Positions 1 through 11,700 of a DNA stretch of 64,000 bases are shown piece by piece. A program made the translations under genes and the position numbers. The DNA comes from Centropus unirufus (Eukaryota > Chordata > Aves > Cuculiformes > Centropidae): contig VYZI01000020.1 in NCBI GenBank assembly GCA_013397695.1, positions 3,449,972 to 3,513,971 of the forward strand, read 5' to 3'. Every line of letters begins with the position of its first letter. Position 1 is the stretch's first letter. A model generated the notes under the pieces. The model saw nothing but the letters and a program-made list of their open reading frames with translations. It searched no databases and was not told where the DNA came from.

Positions 1-3000
1 AACTGTTACATTGATTATTTTCCCACATGGAATATATATTTTTTTTTTCAGTTCTAGAAACCCCTAACAAAAAAAAAAATTGGCTTGAGGACTCAATGGC
101 TATGAAAACTATAATCTAAATTAATAGTGGAAAACTAGTTAGAAGTAGCTGAATTAACTGGATAATTATCTAAAAAGCAGCCATTTTTACCACCAGTTTT
201 CTCCAAATAATTACCTACTACAAGGCAGAAAAAGCACTTATTTTTATACCAACTTCAATTATCAGTAAGAAAAATCTGAGGTGAATGGTTTTGCTTTGTC
301 TCCGAGTTTGCCACAGTAAAACAGGTAAATATGTTGCAATTCTACTTTAAAAGTTACCCACAACGAGGGCTGGCAGTTTAACAACCCCCAAAATCATAAA
401 TAAATGGTTTGTTTTTTTCTACATAGGCTCTAGCCTAGCATCCTTGAGGGCACTGTACAATAATAACATGAAAGGATTTTTCATTTGCTCCACTTTAATA
501 TTCTTAACAGCTATTACAGGTGACTGCATAATAATTGGATTCTTGGGGGGGTATGCATAAGATATTATACATTCCTAGATGGGCTAATGAAAATGTATTT
601 AAGCAAATACATTTAGGTTCCAGGGCTATCTAGTATTACAATAGTTAGCTTTTATCTTTGTTTGTTTGGGTTGTAGTGTGCTTTGTTTTTTGTTTTCTTT
701 TTTTTTTTTTTGTTTGGTTGCTTTTGGTTTGGTTAGCGTTTGTATAGAATGGATGGATGCAGGGCACCAAAACAACAGCGGATTCTACTGGCCCTTACAG
801 CCTCAACTTCATTTGAAAGAGGGACCAGCTGCTTTCTGCTGGGGCACAGCGAACACTGCAAAAAAAGCATGACCTTGTCAGAGCTCAGCCATTAAACCGT
901 TGCCTGACAATACACTGTAGAATGCTACACCTCTGTGAACAGTTGCCTCTTCATAATATTGTGCATATTCAGTCAAAACACTAAGAAATTACTTTGAAAG
1001 TATGCTGGAGTAGCCAGGGCATTGCATTACAATTAGCAAGAAGTTACTTTTCATTCAACTTCTGAAATAGCTGACTTGAGTTTTTACAAGCATTGCTACC
1101 AAATAACTTAATTCAGCCTATTGTGTACCATGTTAGGCTTTAAAAATTATACCATACATGAGGGAAACACCTTATCTTATTTACATGGCTGTGAATAAAG
1201 CTTACATCTGTCCTCTTTGTGTTTCAGCATTTGGTCAAAAAGTCACTTGTAACATGGCAAAGAAACCACACAATTGAAAACAATTGCCAAACCACATACA
1301 TTGACTGACTGCAGAAAATCAATAATGTTTTAATAGTTGGTGAATAAAGAAAACCAAAAGAAAACATCTCTCTTGCTTCCAACTGCTATCAATGGCTCTT
1401 TGAAGGAACTCATTCAAGAACAGTGACAAAGTTTCATTCACAAGGCTGCCTAACAACTATCAGTTCCAGAGGAATGAGAGTCACCAGCAAAGCAAAAAGA
1501 AAACCAAAAACAACCCAAAACAATCAACAGCAAAAACAGCTAACAGATAGGAAAAAACTGCAGTAAGTTAACTGTTAGTTAAGTTGTTAAATTTTAATCT
1601 CTTGTAACCCCGGTTTTTCCCCTCTCTACCAAGCAGATGGGCTTTTCAAGAAGGTACATAATTTTTCCTTTCAGTAAAAGGCTCAGATCTGAAATCTTTA
1701 CCTTCCCAAAGGGATTTAAGAATTCCAAACAAGGCTGCTTTCACGCTGTCTTGATTCCTTTATCATGTCCTGACCCACAGCCACCTCCACTCCATCATTT
1801 TAATTACAGGATTTTACCAAATCCTTACAGCAGTCACCCAGACATCATTATATGACTGGTTACTACCTTAACTAGGTTGAGGATGAGCCTGGTATAAGGT
1901 AGAATCCTCAAAGTTTGTCACCTCAGATTTGCCTCATTTCCATTCTATAGGATTTTCATAAAGTGATTAAAACACAAAGAGTCAATCCAAACTACCAAGT
2001 TCTTTGGTATAAGTAGTAAAACATATTTAGTCAGAGGCCTTACAAATAAGAGAAATCTGCGGAGGATTTTTAATTGTACATATATTACTTGGGGGCCTAA
2101 ATTAATCATCAAGCTTACCTATGCACTATACATATAGCGCAAACAGAAAGACACCCTTTCCCACAACGAATCAAAGTATTCAACTTTGGTAGCTGCTTTG
2201 AACCACCTTGAAGTCTTTCAATGGACCTGTAAATATTTAGGTTGTTACAGAGCCTGAAGTTAAGCAGTGGGAATACCTTCTCACATGTCCCTCTGGATGG
2301 CTCCTTTAACACACAGCTGCTGGCATGCATCAAAATATTCCAGGTGGGCAGTGCCTTCAGCCCCCACCTTCTTAAGGCCCTTTAATTCTTATGCACCACA
2401 TAGATTCATTGGGCAAGATAAGTCCTTACCTTCTCCACTAACAAGCACATGCCTCAGACTTCCAGCATACAGCAACTACTTGCCCCTCCTCTCTAAGCCC
2501 TGTCTTTCAGCTGTCTTCTGTCCGATAGCCATTTCACTCTGCACGTGTGAAAACACAAAAGCAATACTGTGTTTTCTACTCTTCATAGCATAGCACACAA
2601 AAGTTGGACCCATCTTTAACACCCTTAATACTTAAGCCACAGGTATCTCTTTCCCCTACTTCTCCCGGCTTGTTTGCTTCCAACGTCCATCCACGCTATC
2701 CTCTGAGGACTGCAATTCCCAGAACATCAGTACTGACTGTACAGCATAGGCAACGAGAAACGGCTGTTTGAAAACCACTCACTTATCCCATAGAGCTGGG
2801 TATTCTCCTAATAAAGCACACACACACTCCAGGATGCAGGGAACTAAGCTGCTTGCTCCTGCTGGCTTTGCACTCAGATGAACTGCAAGACAACATGACT
2901 CAGCCCCAGACAGCTACCAAGCGCACAGATCATAGCTCTTGGCAGCGTGTGGAATGTGAGAATGACACAACAACAATGAAAACAGCACAAATCGAGAAAA

Positions 3001-4150
3001 AGAACCAAAGATTTAACAAGTTCAACCAAAATGTCAGACCCTCTGCTTTATCCACAACCAAAGAAGAGACCGCAGAAGAACAAGCACCCAATACCAACCT
3101 GATCTTACACAAGCTGTGCTCCATGGATAGGGAGAGGTGCTAGAAAAGAGTTTTAAACCAACATTTAAAACAACACAGGGAAGAACATAATTTACAGTCC
3201 CTATGGTGAAATGAGATGCTTCCAACCCACTTAAGGCAAGTAACTGCCAATTAGTATTTTAAAACCATGGAGGAATAATGATCTTTGATGAAGACATTAC
3301 TGGTATGATGTTAATGTTGCATGTGTGCCCAGAGAACTAAGTTGACATGTTTTAAATCAATCAGAAGATACCTGCATCAAAATAATAATTTTTTATTATC
3401 AGTAATAATATAAATAAAAGAAACACTGAAACAGCCTCCAAGTTTTTACTGCTTGTCCTGATGCCTATTTTTTTGAAAGCCAAAATTCGGGAAAAAAAAA
3501 AAGAAAACAAAATAAAAAGGGCAAACAATTTTAAAACATCTTAGTAAAGAAAAATGGAAAACTCAAAACCACTCCTCTAATACAATTGCATTCAGAAAAC
3601 AGCCTCCAAGTTTTTTCAAGTATTGTATTTTTATTTCTTTGTATGATGATTGATTAGATTAACACTTGCAAAGCATAATTACTCCCTGGAATGTCTTCAA
3701 AGGACTCCTAATTCCAACGTATTGTACTTTGTGCAGGTAGGCCTTATTCTTTCCTGCATAAAAGTCTGAGAGGAAAATTCGCCCTAAAAGCATAACATAC
3801 GAACCAGTAGGTTTTATTTACTACATCCCCGGGGAAAGTGGTGGTATTAAAACAAACATTCATAAAGGTGGTGGCTTTTGAATAGAAAGCCTTCACCTAC
3901 TCCCTGACCATTTCTCAGAGCGGCAGCGGGAGCCCCACAGCCCTTAAACCAGCCTACCTGCAAGGGGGGAAACCCCAGCACCTGCCCAACAGCAAACCTC
4001 CTCTTCTCAAAGCAAAACAAGAAAAGAAATGTGACACACCGAGTAGTTCCTGTTCTTTGTGGCTACAGAGAACCCAAACCAAACCCAACAAACTCTCAGC
4101 AGGGTGAAGGGCAAGTGCAGAGGCAGAGCCCCTCCATCAATACACGACCA
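1..4150. other. Upstream non-coding DNA, no gene recognised
   Basis: This AT-rich DNA lies upstream of the CBLB CpG island. Short open frames occur, the longest being about 96 codons at 2853-3143 on the + strand. None resembles a family I know, and their composition matches the surrounding DNA. I saw no CR1 fragment, RNA gene or conserved-looking exon with convincing splice sites. Low-complexity T and A runs occur near 698-711 and 3490-3520. A divergent non-coding transcript from the CpG island is possible, but nothing in the sequence proves one. Confidence 0.6.
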
Positions 4151-4428
4151 CCTCTATTTTTAACGCGCCTCAAGCTCTCCAGCAGGCAGGGGCACTCCAA
4201 CTTCAGCAGAGGAGAGAAGGGGCACACTGCAACAGCCCCTCAGCTGCACCTTTACCCCCTAAATCCTCACAGCCAGCCTCAATCCCTGCATCCCTCCCGC
4301 CCCCACAGCGCCAGGCAGGCGGGGAAGCACGACGAGCCGAGAGCGGAAGCCCCACTTCCCTCCCTCCCCGCTCAACCACTGGCCAGTTCTTCCATCACTC
4401 TCAGCATCGCCAGCCCCCTTTATTCCCG

Positions 4429-4457
4429 CCCCATTCATTCCCTCCCCATTCATTCCC
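4429..4457. repeat. Two-copy 15-bp tandem repeat with CATTCC cores
   Basis: A 14-base unit of the form CCCCATTCATTCCC occurs at 4429-4442 and again at 4444-4457, in the promoter just upstream of the inverted CCAAT box. Each copy contains CATTCC (4436-4441 and 4451-4456), the core recognised by TEAD factors. A reverse-complement core, GGAATG, lies at 4620-4625. Factor binding is inference only. Confidence 0.55.
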
Positions 4458-4480
4458 GGCTCTGCTCCCAGCTCCACGGG

Positions 4481-4491
4481 CGATTGGCTGA
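4481..4491 (-). promoter_or_regulatory. Inverted CCAAT box (NF-Y-type site)
   Basis: CGATTGGCTGA contains ATTGG at 4483-4487, the reverse complement of CCAAT, with flanks close to the NF-Y consensus. It sits at the upstream edge of the densest CpG-island DNA. This is where such boxes usually lie in TATA-less promoters, some 60-100 bp upstream of a start site, so initiation around 4550-4600 is a reasonable guess. Confidence 0.6.
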
Positions 4492-4526
4492 TGGGCGCTC
4501 AAGGGTAAGCCTCCTCCAGGGACTGA

Positions 4527-4533
4527 GGGGCGG
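4527..4533 (+). promoter_or_regulatory. GC box (Sp/KLF-type)
   Basis: GGGGCGG matches the Sp1/KLF core and lies about 40 bp downstream of the inverted CCAAT box. GC boxes are common by chance in CpG islands, so support comes from its position only. Confidence 0.5.
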
Positions 4534-4634
4534 TACGTCCCGCCTGCGAGGAGGGTCCCGCTTCCCGGAGCTGCCCTGGCAGGGCGCAGGCGCGGCGCTG
4601 AGTGTTTGTCCCGGGGGTGGGAATGTTCCGAGGA

Positions 4635-4673
4635 GGGGCGCGGCTGCGGGAGGGGGCGGGAGAGGCGCGGGGG
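4635..4673 (+). promoter_or_regulatory. GC box within a G-run cluster (possible G-quadruplex)
   Basis: GGGGGCGGG at 4652-4660 is a GC box. It is embedded in a series of G-runs: GGGG at 4635-4638, GGG at 4648-4650, GGGGG at 4652-4656, GGG at 4658-4660 and GGGGG at 4669-4673. Four runs of three or more Gs are present, but at least one loop is 8-9 bases, slightly outside the strict G-quadruplex pattern. Folding is plausible, not shown. Confidence 0.45.
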
Positions 4674-5606
4674 CCGCTGCCGGGAGCCAGCCTCGCTCTT
4701 TAGGAGTGAGTGGAGACCGTAGGCTGCGAGTGGCGGCGCATACAGCCCTGTGCGTGTGCATATGTGTCTCTGTCTCTCTCCTGCATGTGTCTTTAGGGCT
4801 CTCTCTCCATACTCGCGCGCATCCCACCCACCGGGCGGGCAGGGCGATGCGGACGGCGGGGCAGTAGCTCCCTATGCTTCCCCACGGGGCAGCGGCCGCC
4901 CAGCAGCAGGAGCGGCGCTGCCCGGCAGCCGGGACGGGGTGCGGGATGCGCTCCGCCTGCCTCCCGGGGCAGTGAAGCCCACCGCCGCCGGAGGGAGGAG
5001 AGCCTCGTCCGACCGAGACGCTTTGCTTGCGCTCCGCCGCCGCCCCGGGCTGAGGAGCTTCCCTCCTCCCCGCCTGCTCCTGGCTTTTCTCGGCGGCTCC
5101 TCTCGCTCCTGGCACAAAGCCGCTCGGTGCTGAGCTGTACGTATGTGTGCGCCGGGAGCGAGCTCCCTGCCTGCCCGCGCCGTGCAGATGCCTGCTGCCT
5201 TCGCTGCTTTTTTTTTTCCTTTTCTGATCCTTTCTCTTTTTTTATCCCTTCTCATTTTCCAGCCGCGTCCTCAGCTTTTGTTGTCTGGCGCCGGGCATGT
5301 GCCCGCTGTGCGGCGGGGTCCGGGGGCGCGGGGTGGGCTGTGCCAGAGGAGGGGACCCCCCTCTGACGCCTGGTGGCTTTGGCAATAAATCCGGGATGGC
5401 TTCTGCCAGCTTAAACTAGGGCCAGGTGGGTTTGCGCTGTTTGTCATCAAAAGTTAAGCTCGTTCCTAAACATGCCCTGTTTTTTCCTGACCGTGAAAAA
5501 GGAAGTGCTACCTCCCTGGCTGCGGCGAGTTTTACGAGGAGGTGTTTTCGGAGCACCTTTGTGAGTGCCTCTGTTTCTCTGTCGTTGTGGCCAGCTCGGC
5601 TCCCAG

Positions 5607-5753
5607 ATGGCCAATTCCCTCAACGGCCGGAACCCACGCAAGGGACGGATCCTGGGCTTCATTGATGCGATTCAGGATGCTGTGGGCCCTCCCAAGCAGG
5701 CAGCTGCCGACCGGAGGACTGTGGAGAAGACCTGGAAGCTTATGGACAAAGTG
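5607..5753 (+). CDS. CBLB: CBLB first coding exon (residues 1-49)
   Basis: This exon encodes the N-terminus of the E3 ubiquitin ligase CBL-B, a cytoplasmic adaptor that binds phosphotyrosine proteins through its TKB domain and ubiquitinates them through its RING. It restrains T-cell and receptor tyrosine kinase signalling. The 49 residues start MANSLNGRNP and continue into the family-typical RKGRILG, IQDAVGPPKQAAADRRTVEK and TWKLMDKV. The last segment begins helix 1 of the four-helix bundle. An in-frame TGA at 5562-5564 rules out an upstream start if the exon is continuous. The ATG has G at +4 but C at -3, a moderate Kozak context. The exon ends in phase 0 at a consensus donor, GTGAGT, at 5754-5759. 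Compared with human CBLB as I recall it, a seven-residue glycine-rich insert after NP is absent, and one isoleucine is phenylalanine (residue 18). Confidence 0.95.
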
Positions 5754-8700
5754 GTGAGTGTCTGCTTGCGTTTGTGTTTGGGCGCAGTGAAGAATGAGGC
5801 CATTTAAAGAAGCACACATGGGGGGAAAAGAGCATCTCCCTGGGCTTTGAAGCGTTGTGTAGCACAAGTAGGGAAGTAAGGGGGCTTGTGTTTTAGGTTA
5901 TTTCAGCACCACTTGCCTGTCTTTGTGCTTTGTTTTCTTTTTCCTTCTTTCTATGGCTTCTGGCTATGCTTTTTTTTTTAATCTTGGTTTGTGGAGGGAA
6001 AACAAATGTGTGTGTTTGCCTTAGGCGATTGTTATTTTCAGATCCTTCAAAATGACTCAAACTTGAAGAGCTGTCCTAATGAAAAACTGCTTAACTTAGA
6101 CTTGTAATCACATGTTCGGTGTGTTCGCTGTGAGCCTGCAAACAAGACCTCTGAAGTATGAAACTTCACTTACGCTAATCGTCCTGTGAGACATGCTCAC
6201 GATGGCAACACAGATACGTTTGTGCTTTAAGGAATGTGCGTGGGGACTCTTGTCAGTTTAGTAAACAGATTAGTGTGGCACGCCTAACTTTTAAGTGCGT
6301 GTTCTGCATTTTAATGATTTTAACGTGGTTCTGCTTTTCATTTTGAAACTAGAAATACACTGTACTGAAACTGATTTTTTCAGGGAGTGGAGAATAGACT
6401 GTAGTTTTTTAGATCTTAAGTGCTCTGAAGCAGCCTGATACTAACCAAAGTGTATTATACAAAATGATAGCTTGTGTGATGATGGGTGAGCTAGGAGAGT
6501 TCCTTACTAACAGTATGAATAGTTTGATTATTACGTGGAGGGCTGTTCAGGAGATGTAGGCACTTTGTTTTGCATATCAGGTGGTACTTGAGAGTTTCCT
6601 CTTGCAACTGCGATGGAGTTAGCCATTAGTACCTGTTATCCTGGGCAAGTGGGTTACAACTTTTTAACTTTGTGATTCTTCATGTATTTGTGTAACTGTT
6701 TGCTTTCCCTTTTAAACTGCAGATGTTTAACATTTCTTAAAGTTTATAACCAGCTATGCTGACACGGTGGAGATTATTTCATGTAGTATGCCTTGACAAG
6801 TAATCATTTCAAAGTAGTTGGTTGAGCCCTCGTGTGATCTCCTTTTTGATGCTCCAAAAGGGGCATCTGTATTTCCAACAGAATTTCTGATGATGGCTAT
6901 AAACTTAAAACCAAGTCTTGGTAGAAATGGCTGTTATCACAAAGACTTTGACATTTCCATGTTAATGATCAGGGTGCTGTAAATAGTGAGCGTGGTTATT
7001 ATAAGAACTGCAACTGCTAGTACCTTGGAAGCAGGCACTGTTCACCAGTAGGAAGAAGTTTTTTGGTTTGGAAGCCAGTCATTGTTGAAACCACGTGGGG
7101 AATGTACTGCTTCATTTCCCCCCTGTGTCAGGCTGATTACAAATGTATATGGTAAGGTTGTCCCGATTGGTTACTATATTCCCTGTCACCCGAAGGTCTT
7201 AACCCCACTGCTTGGATTTGTGGTTTGCTTTTACTCAGGTAATATAGGATAGCTGTATTTGTCACTATTACAACACGGTATTCAACAGCCAGTAAGGCCT
7301 GTTCTGTAGAAGTCACTGGAAAAGCTGAACATTGTGCTGTGCTTTATTTTTCGTTTTACTGGATAAGTGTCCTCAATTTGGATGTTTAATGTATCCTCTT
7401 TAAGCTGCTCTCAGTTAATCACATTTTATTTTCAAATTATATTAAAGTATACCAGACAGGGTGATGTCATAGTGTGAGAATGCTGTATCCTGCTGCTTCA
7501 GTTTGTAGCATTTGGTACTTAGAGTGAAAGGATGAGTTTAGGCAAATTTAATGTGTTGGCAAACAAATTTAAATCTCTTAGCCTTCTGTGGCAATTGACA
7601 CAGGAAGGTCATTTTCTCCTCTGCCAAGATCAAAACCAGGGATTAAAATCTGAAGTAAAATCCTACTCGATCAACTGTTGTTTTGAATTCCATTTCTGGA
7701 GTGTGCCCTGTGACCAATTTCTCGAGTAGGTCATTGATAAATTAATATCTAGTGAAGGCAGTAGATTCTGCAAAGTCGGTGGGGTGCCACCCACCCATGT
7801 TAAGATTGTGGCTTTCATGCCTATTTTGCTTGTTGCAAAACAGTCATGATCCTTGTTTATTGTTTAATTATAATAGCTGTGATAACCATCTTTTTGCTAC
7901 CCTTTGGTAGCTAATGCTTTCTCCCATTCTGAAGATGTTAGGGAAAGGGAAGAACAGCAAAGCTTTTGTCTCGACCAAAGGATGAGAAAAAGAGCAGCCT
8001 TCAAATGTAGGCAGACCTCAATACTTTATGATTTACATTCCTGTATTTTGTTCTTTCTTAAAATTGCTATTCATTACCTTTCCTACATTTCTTTTTGCAG
8101 TTTTGCCCTTTGGTAGATAAGATAATCTGTATAAATTGTTTTCAAGATTTTCAATAAAAGAAATACTACTACTCTGCAGGAATTATATTGTGAGAGTAGT
8201 TTTATAGTATATGTCAGAGTTCTGGCTACTTAGCATGCAAACTTCTGTGTCGAATTGATAGTATGTCCTGGTTTGGAATTACTCAGACTTCATGGTAATA
8301 TTTGTTTTTCGTGGTATGATGCTTTAGCTGTTTGAATAGACAGAAGACTGCAGTTATGCTTAAGTATCTTCTCTTCAAACTTCTGTTACCAGTTTGAAAA
8401 AAAATCAGAGATTTTGAGTGACTTGTTTAGCAGGACAAAATGTTTGGCTACTGCTCCTAGTTAGAGCTGTGTTTGTAAAAGTTACTGTGAGCAACATAGT
8501 TGCAGGGCATAAAACAAACAAACAAACATCATTGCTTCAAGTAATGTGAATTGTTATCTGCCTGTATATCTTATATCTGTGTTTTCCTTTTTATATTTCA
8601 TCCACTGGGGTCTGTGCTTTTTGAAGTTTACTGGTATTTGTATTTTTATGTGAATTTACGATATTAACTGCATTATTAGAGGGACACCAACTGTTAACAT

Positions 8701-11700
8701 CAATGTCTACTTCCCCTGCTGCTTTTCCCATGGGTAAGCAGTAGCTTTGCCATTAAGAACCAAAAATACTTTGATTCCTTTGCAATGCAAAGATAATATT
8801 CCTTTTATGGCTTGGAAGGGTAACCCTGCTTTCCAGTGCTAGTATTGTATAAGTAAGTCGACCATATATCTCTGAACATCTAGCAGGCAGATTACTATTT
8901 TTAAAACATGATGTGCATTTCAGAAAATTCGTATTCTATAAATGAAAAAAATAAGGTTAACAAATAGCTCCAAGTCTTCCTCTAAACTATGCATAAATTA
9001 CATGGGATTTTGGTTTTCTGAAGCTCTAAACCTAATGACATTAAAACCTAGAAACTACTCATGTATTATTATTACAAGATAATGGCTATCTTGAGAACAG
9101 CTTTGTGACAGATTGCCTGTTATGTAAACATGGGAGTAGTTAGGTTAATTTACTGTTCAGGCTATTTAGAGTTGTCATTACTATTGCACACTCTTTACTA
9201 TTGTGGGTTTCAAGCTGATAAAATTGTGACATGTTCTGAATGGGATTTTTAAAATTAGGACTATTTCAGCAAATTTAAATCACTTTTCAATACACTTATG
9301 CATTTAGCCTGAAAATTATATTTTCTCCTGTGATGACTAACACAACTGTCTAAAGTGGTCACGGTTGTTGCCCACCCAGTTGTTTGGCTATATAAATGGG
9401 GATGATGGTTTGATTTGCTATCTAATAATTACCTAAGAGCAAATTAGAGTGCATCTACAAAGCTCATACGGTTGACGTAGTGATTAAAAGCTGTATAACC
9501 TCTGCAACTTAGTAATGTTTTCTTCAAGTTAACATTTGTCAGCATTTGAGTTTTCAACTGCATCTAAGTGAGTGTACCGAGCACAGTAGTTGTAACTTTG
9601 TCTATTTGGTTATTCTTTACAACTCTTGAGGTAATCCCTACATTAATGTGTAACCTTCCAAGTTAAGTGTTGTTGTTTCACAAAGGTTCTAGAAAGACAA
9701 TCATCAGTGATAGCCACGGTATTCTTCAGTATTTTACCTGGCCAAAATGACAGGAAGTGTTGTCTTGTGTACACTGCTTGTGCAAAAGGAATGAAAAATT
9801 AATCAGAGAAATGGAAACTTCTCTTTTTCTAATTAGCAGGAAGTATAAATGACCCTCCAAAGTCAGCTGCCCTTCTGTGTATGTAGCATCAGCATTGTTA
9901 TTGCTTATTCCTCCAGTATGGAAACATATGGCACAGTTGCAGTGTGGTAGCTGTTGAACAAGCACTTACTGTATTCTCAGCTGAATAGATTGGTGATCAG
10001 TCTTACATTTTAAAGCAAAGGCTTCTTTCAGAAAGAAACTCTTGTCTTTCTATCTTTCTGTGGAAAATAAAATGAAATGCAGTTACGGCATAATGTTTCA
10101 TCCATTTTCCTGGTTAGCCCATCCCCGATTAAATTCTTCAGAATTTATAGTTGGTAACATTGTGTGTTGTGTTCTTCTTTTTTGGAGAGTTGTTGTGGTT
10201 TCTTACTTCAGAGCTACCTTTATGCTGTCTGTGGTGTGTTAGTGTTTTTTCATACTTTGATGTTTTTTGTACAGTGTGGCAGAAGGTCCTCAGTCAGTAG
10301 ACAGTTCTGAAGTGTAGTTTTGGAAGTGTGCAAGCACTGGTGCTCTGACAGTTCTAGTCCATTCATTGCAGCTGACAGCAGTGTTAGCAGATGTCCTACT
10401 CTTTACTTTCCTTGTATGTTTTTTGACTAGCATTAGATGTTGATACAGATTGTGTTAGGGCCGCTATACTTGGCCTGCACAGAAGCTCTTTTGCAAAAGA
10501 AATCTAGCGTTTTCAACTTTGCTTTAAAAAGTGAATAGAAGATACAGTTTTCACAAAGAAATGAATTGTCTAAATACAGTAGTGCTTGCTGCTCATCTTT
10601 GGACATGCTATGAAATAATGCCTTATAATTTCAGTCAAATAGCTTCAAAAAGGTTTTGAGTCATTGGGGGGGAGGGATGGATGTGCAAAGAGAGGAGAGA
10701 AGAGGGTTGTTTGTGGTTTTGTTTTTTTGGTTTTTTTTTTCCCCAGTAGGCACTAGAATAATCTTGTCCCAGGTTACTTGTTTCAAAATCTATTTCTGGT
10801 AGATTAGGGTAATGCCTTAGGTCTTCACATTCAGAATTGCACTCTATTGTTTCTGTCATTCTGGAGTAAGAACTTGAATTTACCCTAACTGAAATAGTGG
10901 AAGGAGTTTGTTTACCTCAATGAGAGAGACATTTCTTACTAACTTGCTGACTGACTGCTTTTCATTTTTTAGCCTGAATGCTTGCTAAATATATACATGC
11001 TTACTTCCAGTCATAACAATATACAAATCACACAGTGATATGATTCATGTCCGCTCCTAAAGCATTGGTGAGGCTTGCTTTGTAAAGTGCAATATAGATG
11101 AGTTTATTTTTGTTTTCTTTTTTCTGTTTTCTTTTTGAGTTGTATTTTCTTTTAAAGAAAGGTGTGTATGACACGTCTGGTGCATTGGCAAATCTTTTGC
11201 GTCAGCCGATGTCATTTCTTATTTGCTTACTTTTAATTGTGAACTGCTGTGGTACATGTGGGGACATCCTGATTCTGGAAGCCATATGGTTTACCAGCCA
11301 TCTCTTTACAAACTTCCTTCCTCTGGACCGAAACATTGTGTACTTGTACAAAGCTTCCTTCACGTTATATACTTCACTGGATCACTGGCTTGAACTAAAC
11401 ATTAGCATTTTTGCAATGAGAAGGCGTAAGAGGTAGATGGTAGAATAATTTTTGTATGACTTTGTTAAAGGCTTGTTCTGGGTCTGAAGGTTATAGAAAT
11501 GTACTGTATTACCTCTATACCTTCAGGAGAAGGTGTAGCCTTGTAAATCAGGATGACCTCACGGTCTTGTTTTGATGTGTGTGACTATGTAATGATACTG
11601 GACTGAAGGCTTTCAAGTACATCTGAAAAAGTAACTACTTCTTTATCACTGTATGTTCTTACTGTATAGCTGCATGGAGCAAATGTTGAAAATACACTAA

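Larger units (their letters stand above)
4505..5606 (+). other. CBLB: Candidate 5' UTR splice sites upstream of the ATG (unresolved)
   Basis: The ATG at 5607 is preceded by two possible 3' splice sites: AG at 5593-5594, after a pyrimidine-rich stretch and GGCC, and AG at 5605-5606, directly before the ATG. Possible donors in the island are AGG|GTAAGC (GT at 4505-4506), GGA|GTGAGT (GT at 4706-4707) and CAG|GTGGGT (GT at 5426-5427). As I recall, CBLB in mammals has a non-coding first exon, so an intron of roughly 0.2-1.1 kb here is plausible. Continuous transcription through to the ATG is the alternative. I cannot choose between these from sequence. Confidence 0.35.
4150..5760 (+). promoter_or_regulatory. 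CBLB: CpG-island promoter and 5' UTR region of CBLB
   Basis: Base composition switches from AT-rich to strongly GC- and CpG-rich here, then returns to AT-rich just after the first coding exon. The densest part is about 4480-5120. It contains an inverted CCAAT box, GC boxes and long G-runs, and no obvious TATA box at a sensible place. This is the usual architecture of a broadly expressed CpG-island promoter with dispersed start sites. The island reads into the CBLB start codon at 5607, so it is the natural promoter for that gene. Long overlapping open frames on both strands here come from GC-rich sequence lacking stop codons, not from genes. The transcription start site cannot be fixed from sequence alone. 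Confidence 0.85.

Noticed and set aside
2853..3143. 96-codon + strand frame
   Set aside because: Composition follows local A-rich DNA, there is no recognisable domain or splice sites, and it overlaps minus frames.
4031..5115. Long overlapping open frames on both strands (278 codons + at 4031-4867, 221 codons - at 4450-5115)
   Set aside because: They sit in the CpG island, where stop codons are rare. The products are P/R/G/A-rich with no domain, and both strands are open at once.
5565..5606. In-frame extension of CBLB upstream of the ATG from a GTG at 5565
   Set aside because: There is no AUG. A TGA at 5562-5564 lies just before it, the residues do not match the family, and possible splice acceptors lie within it.
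11098..11436. 112-codon hydrophobic frame in intron 1
   Set aside because: The hydrophobic residues come from T-rich DNA (TTT and CTT codons). There is no signal of a gene around it.
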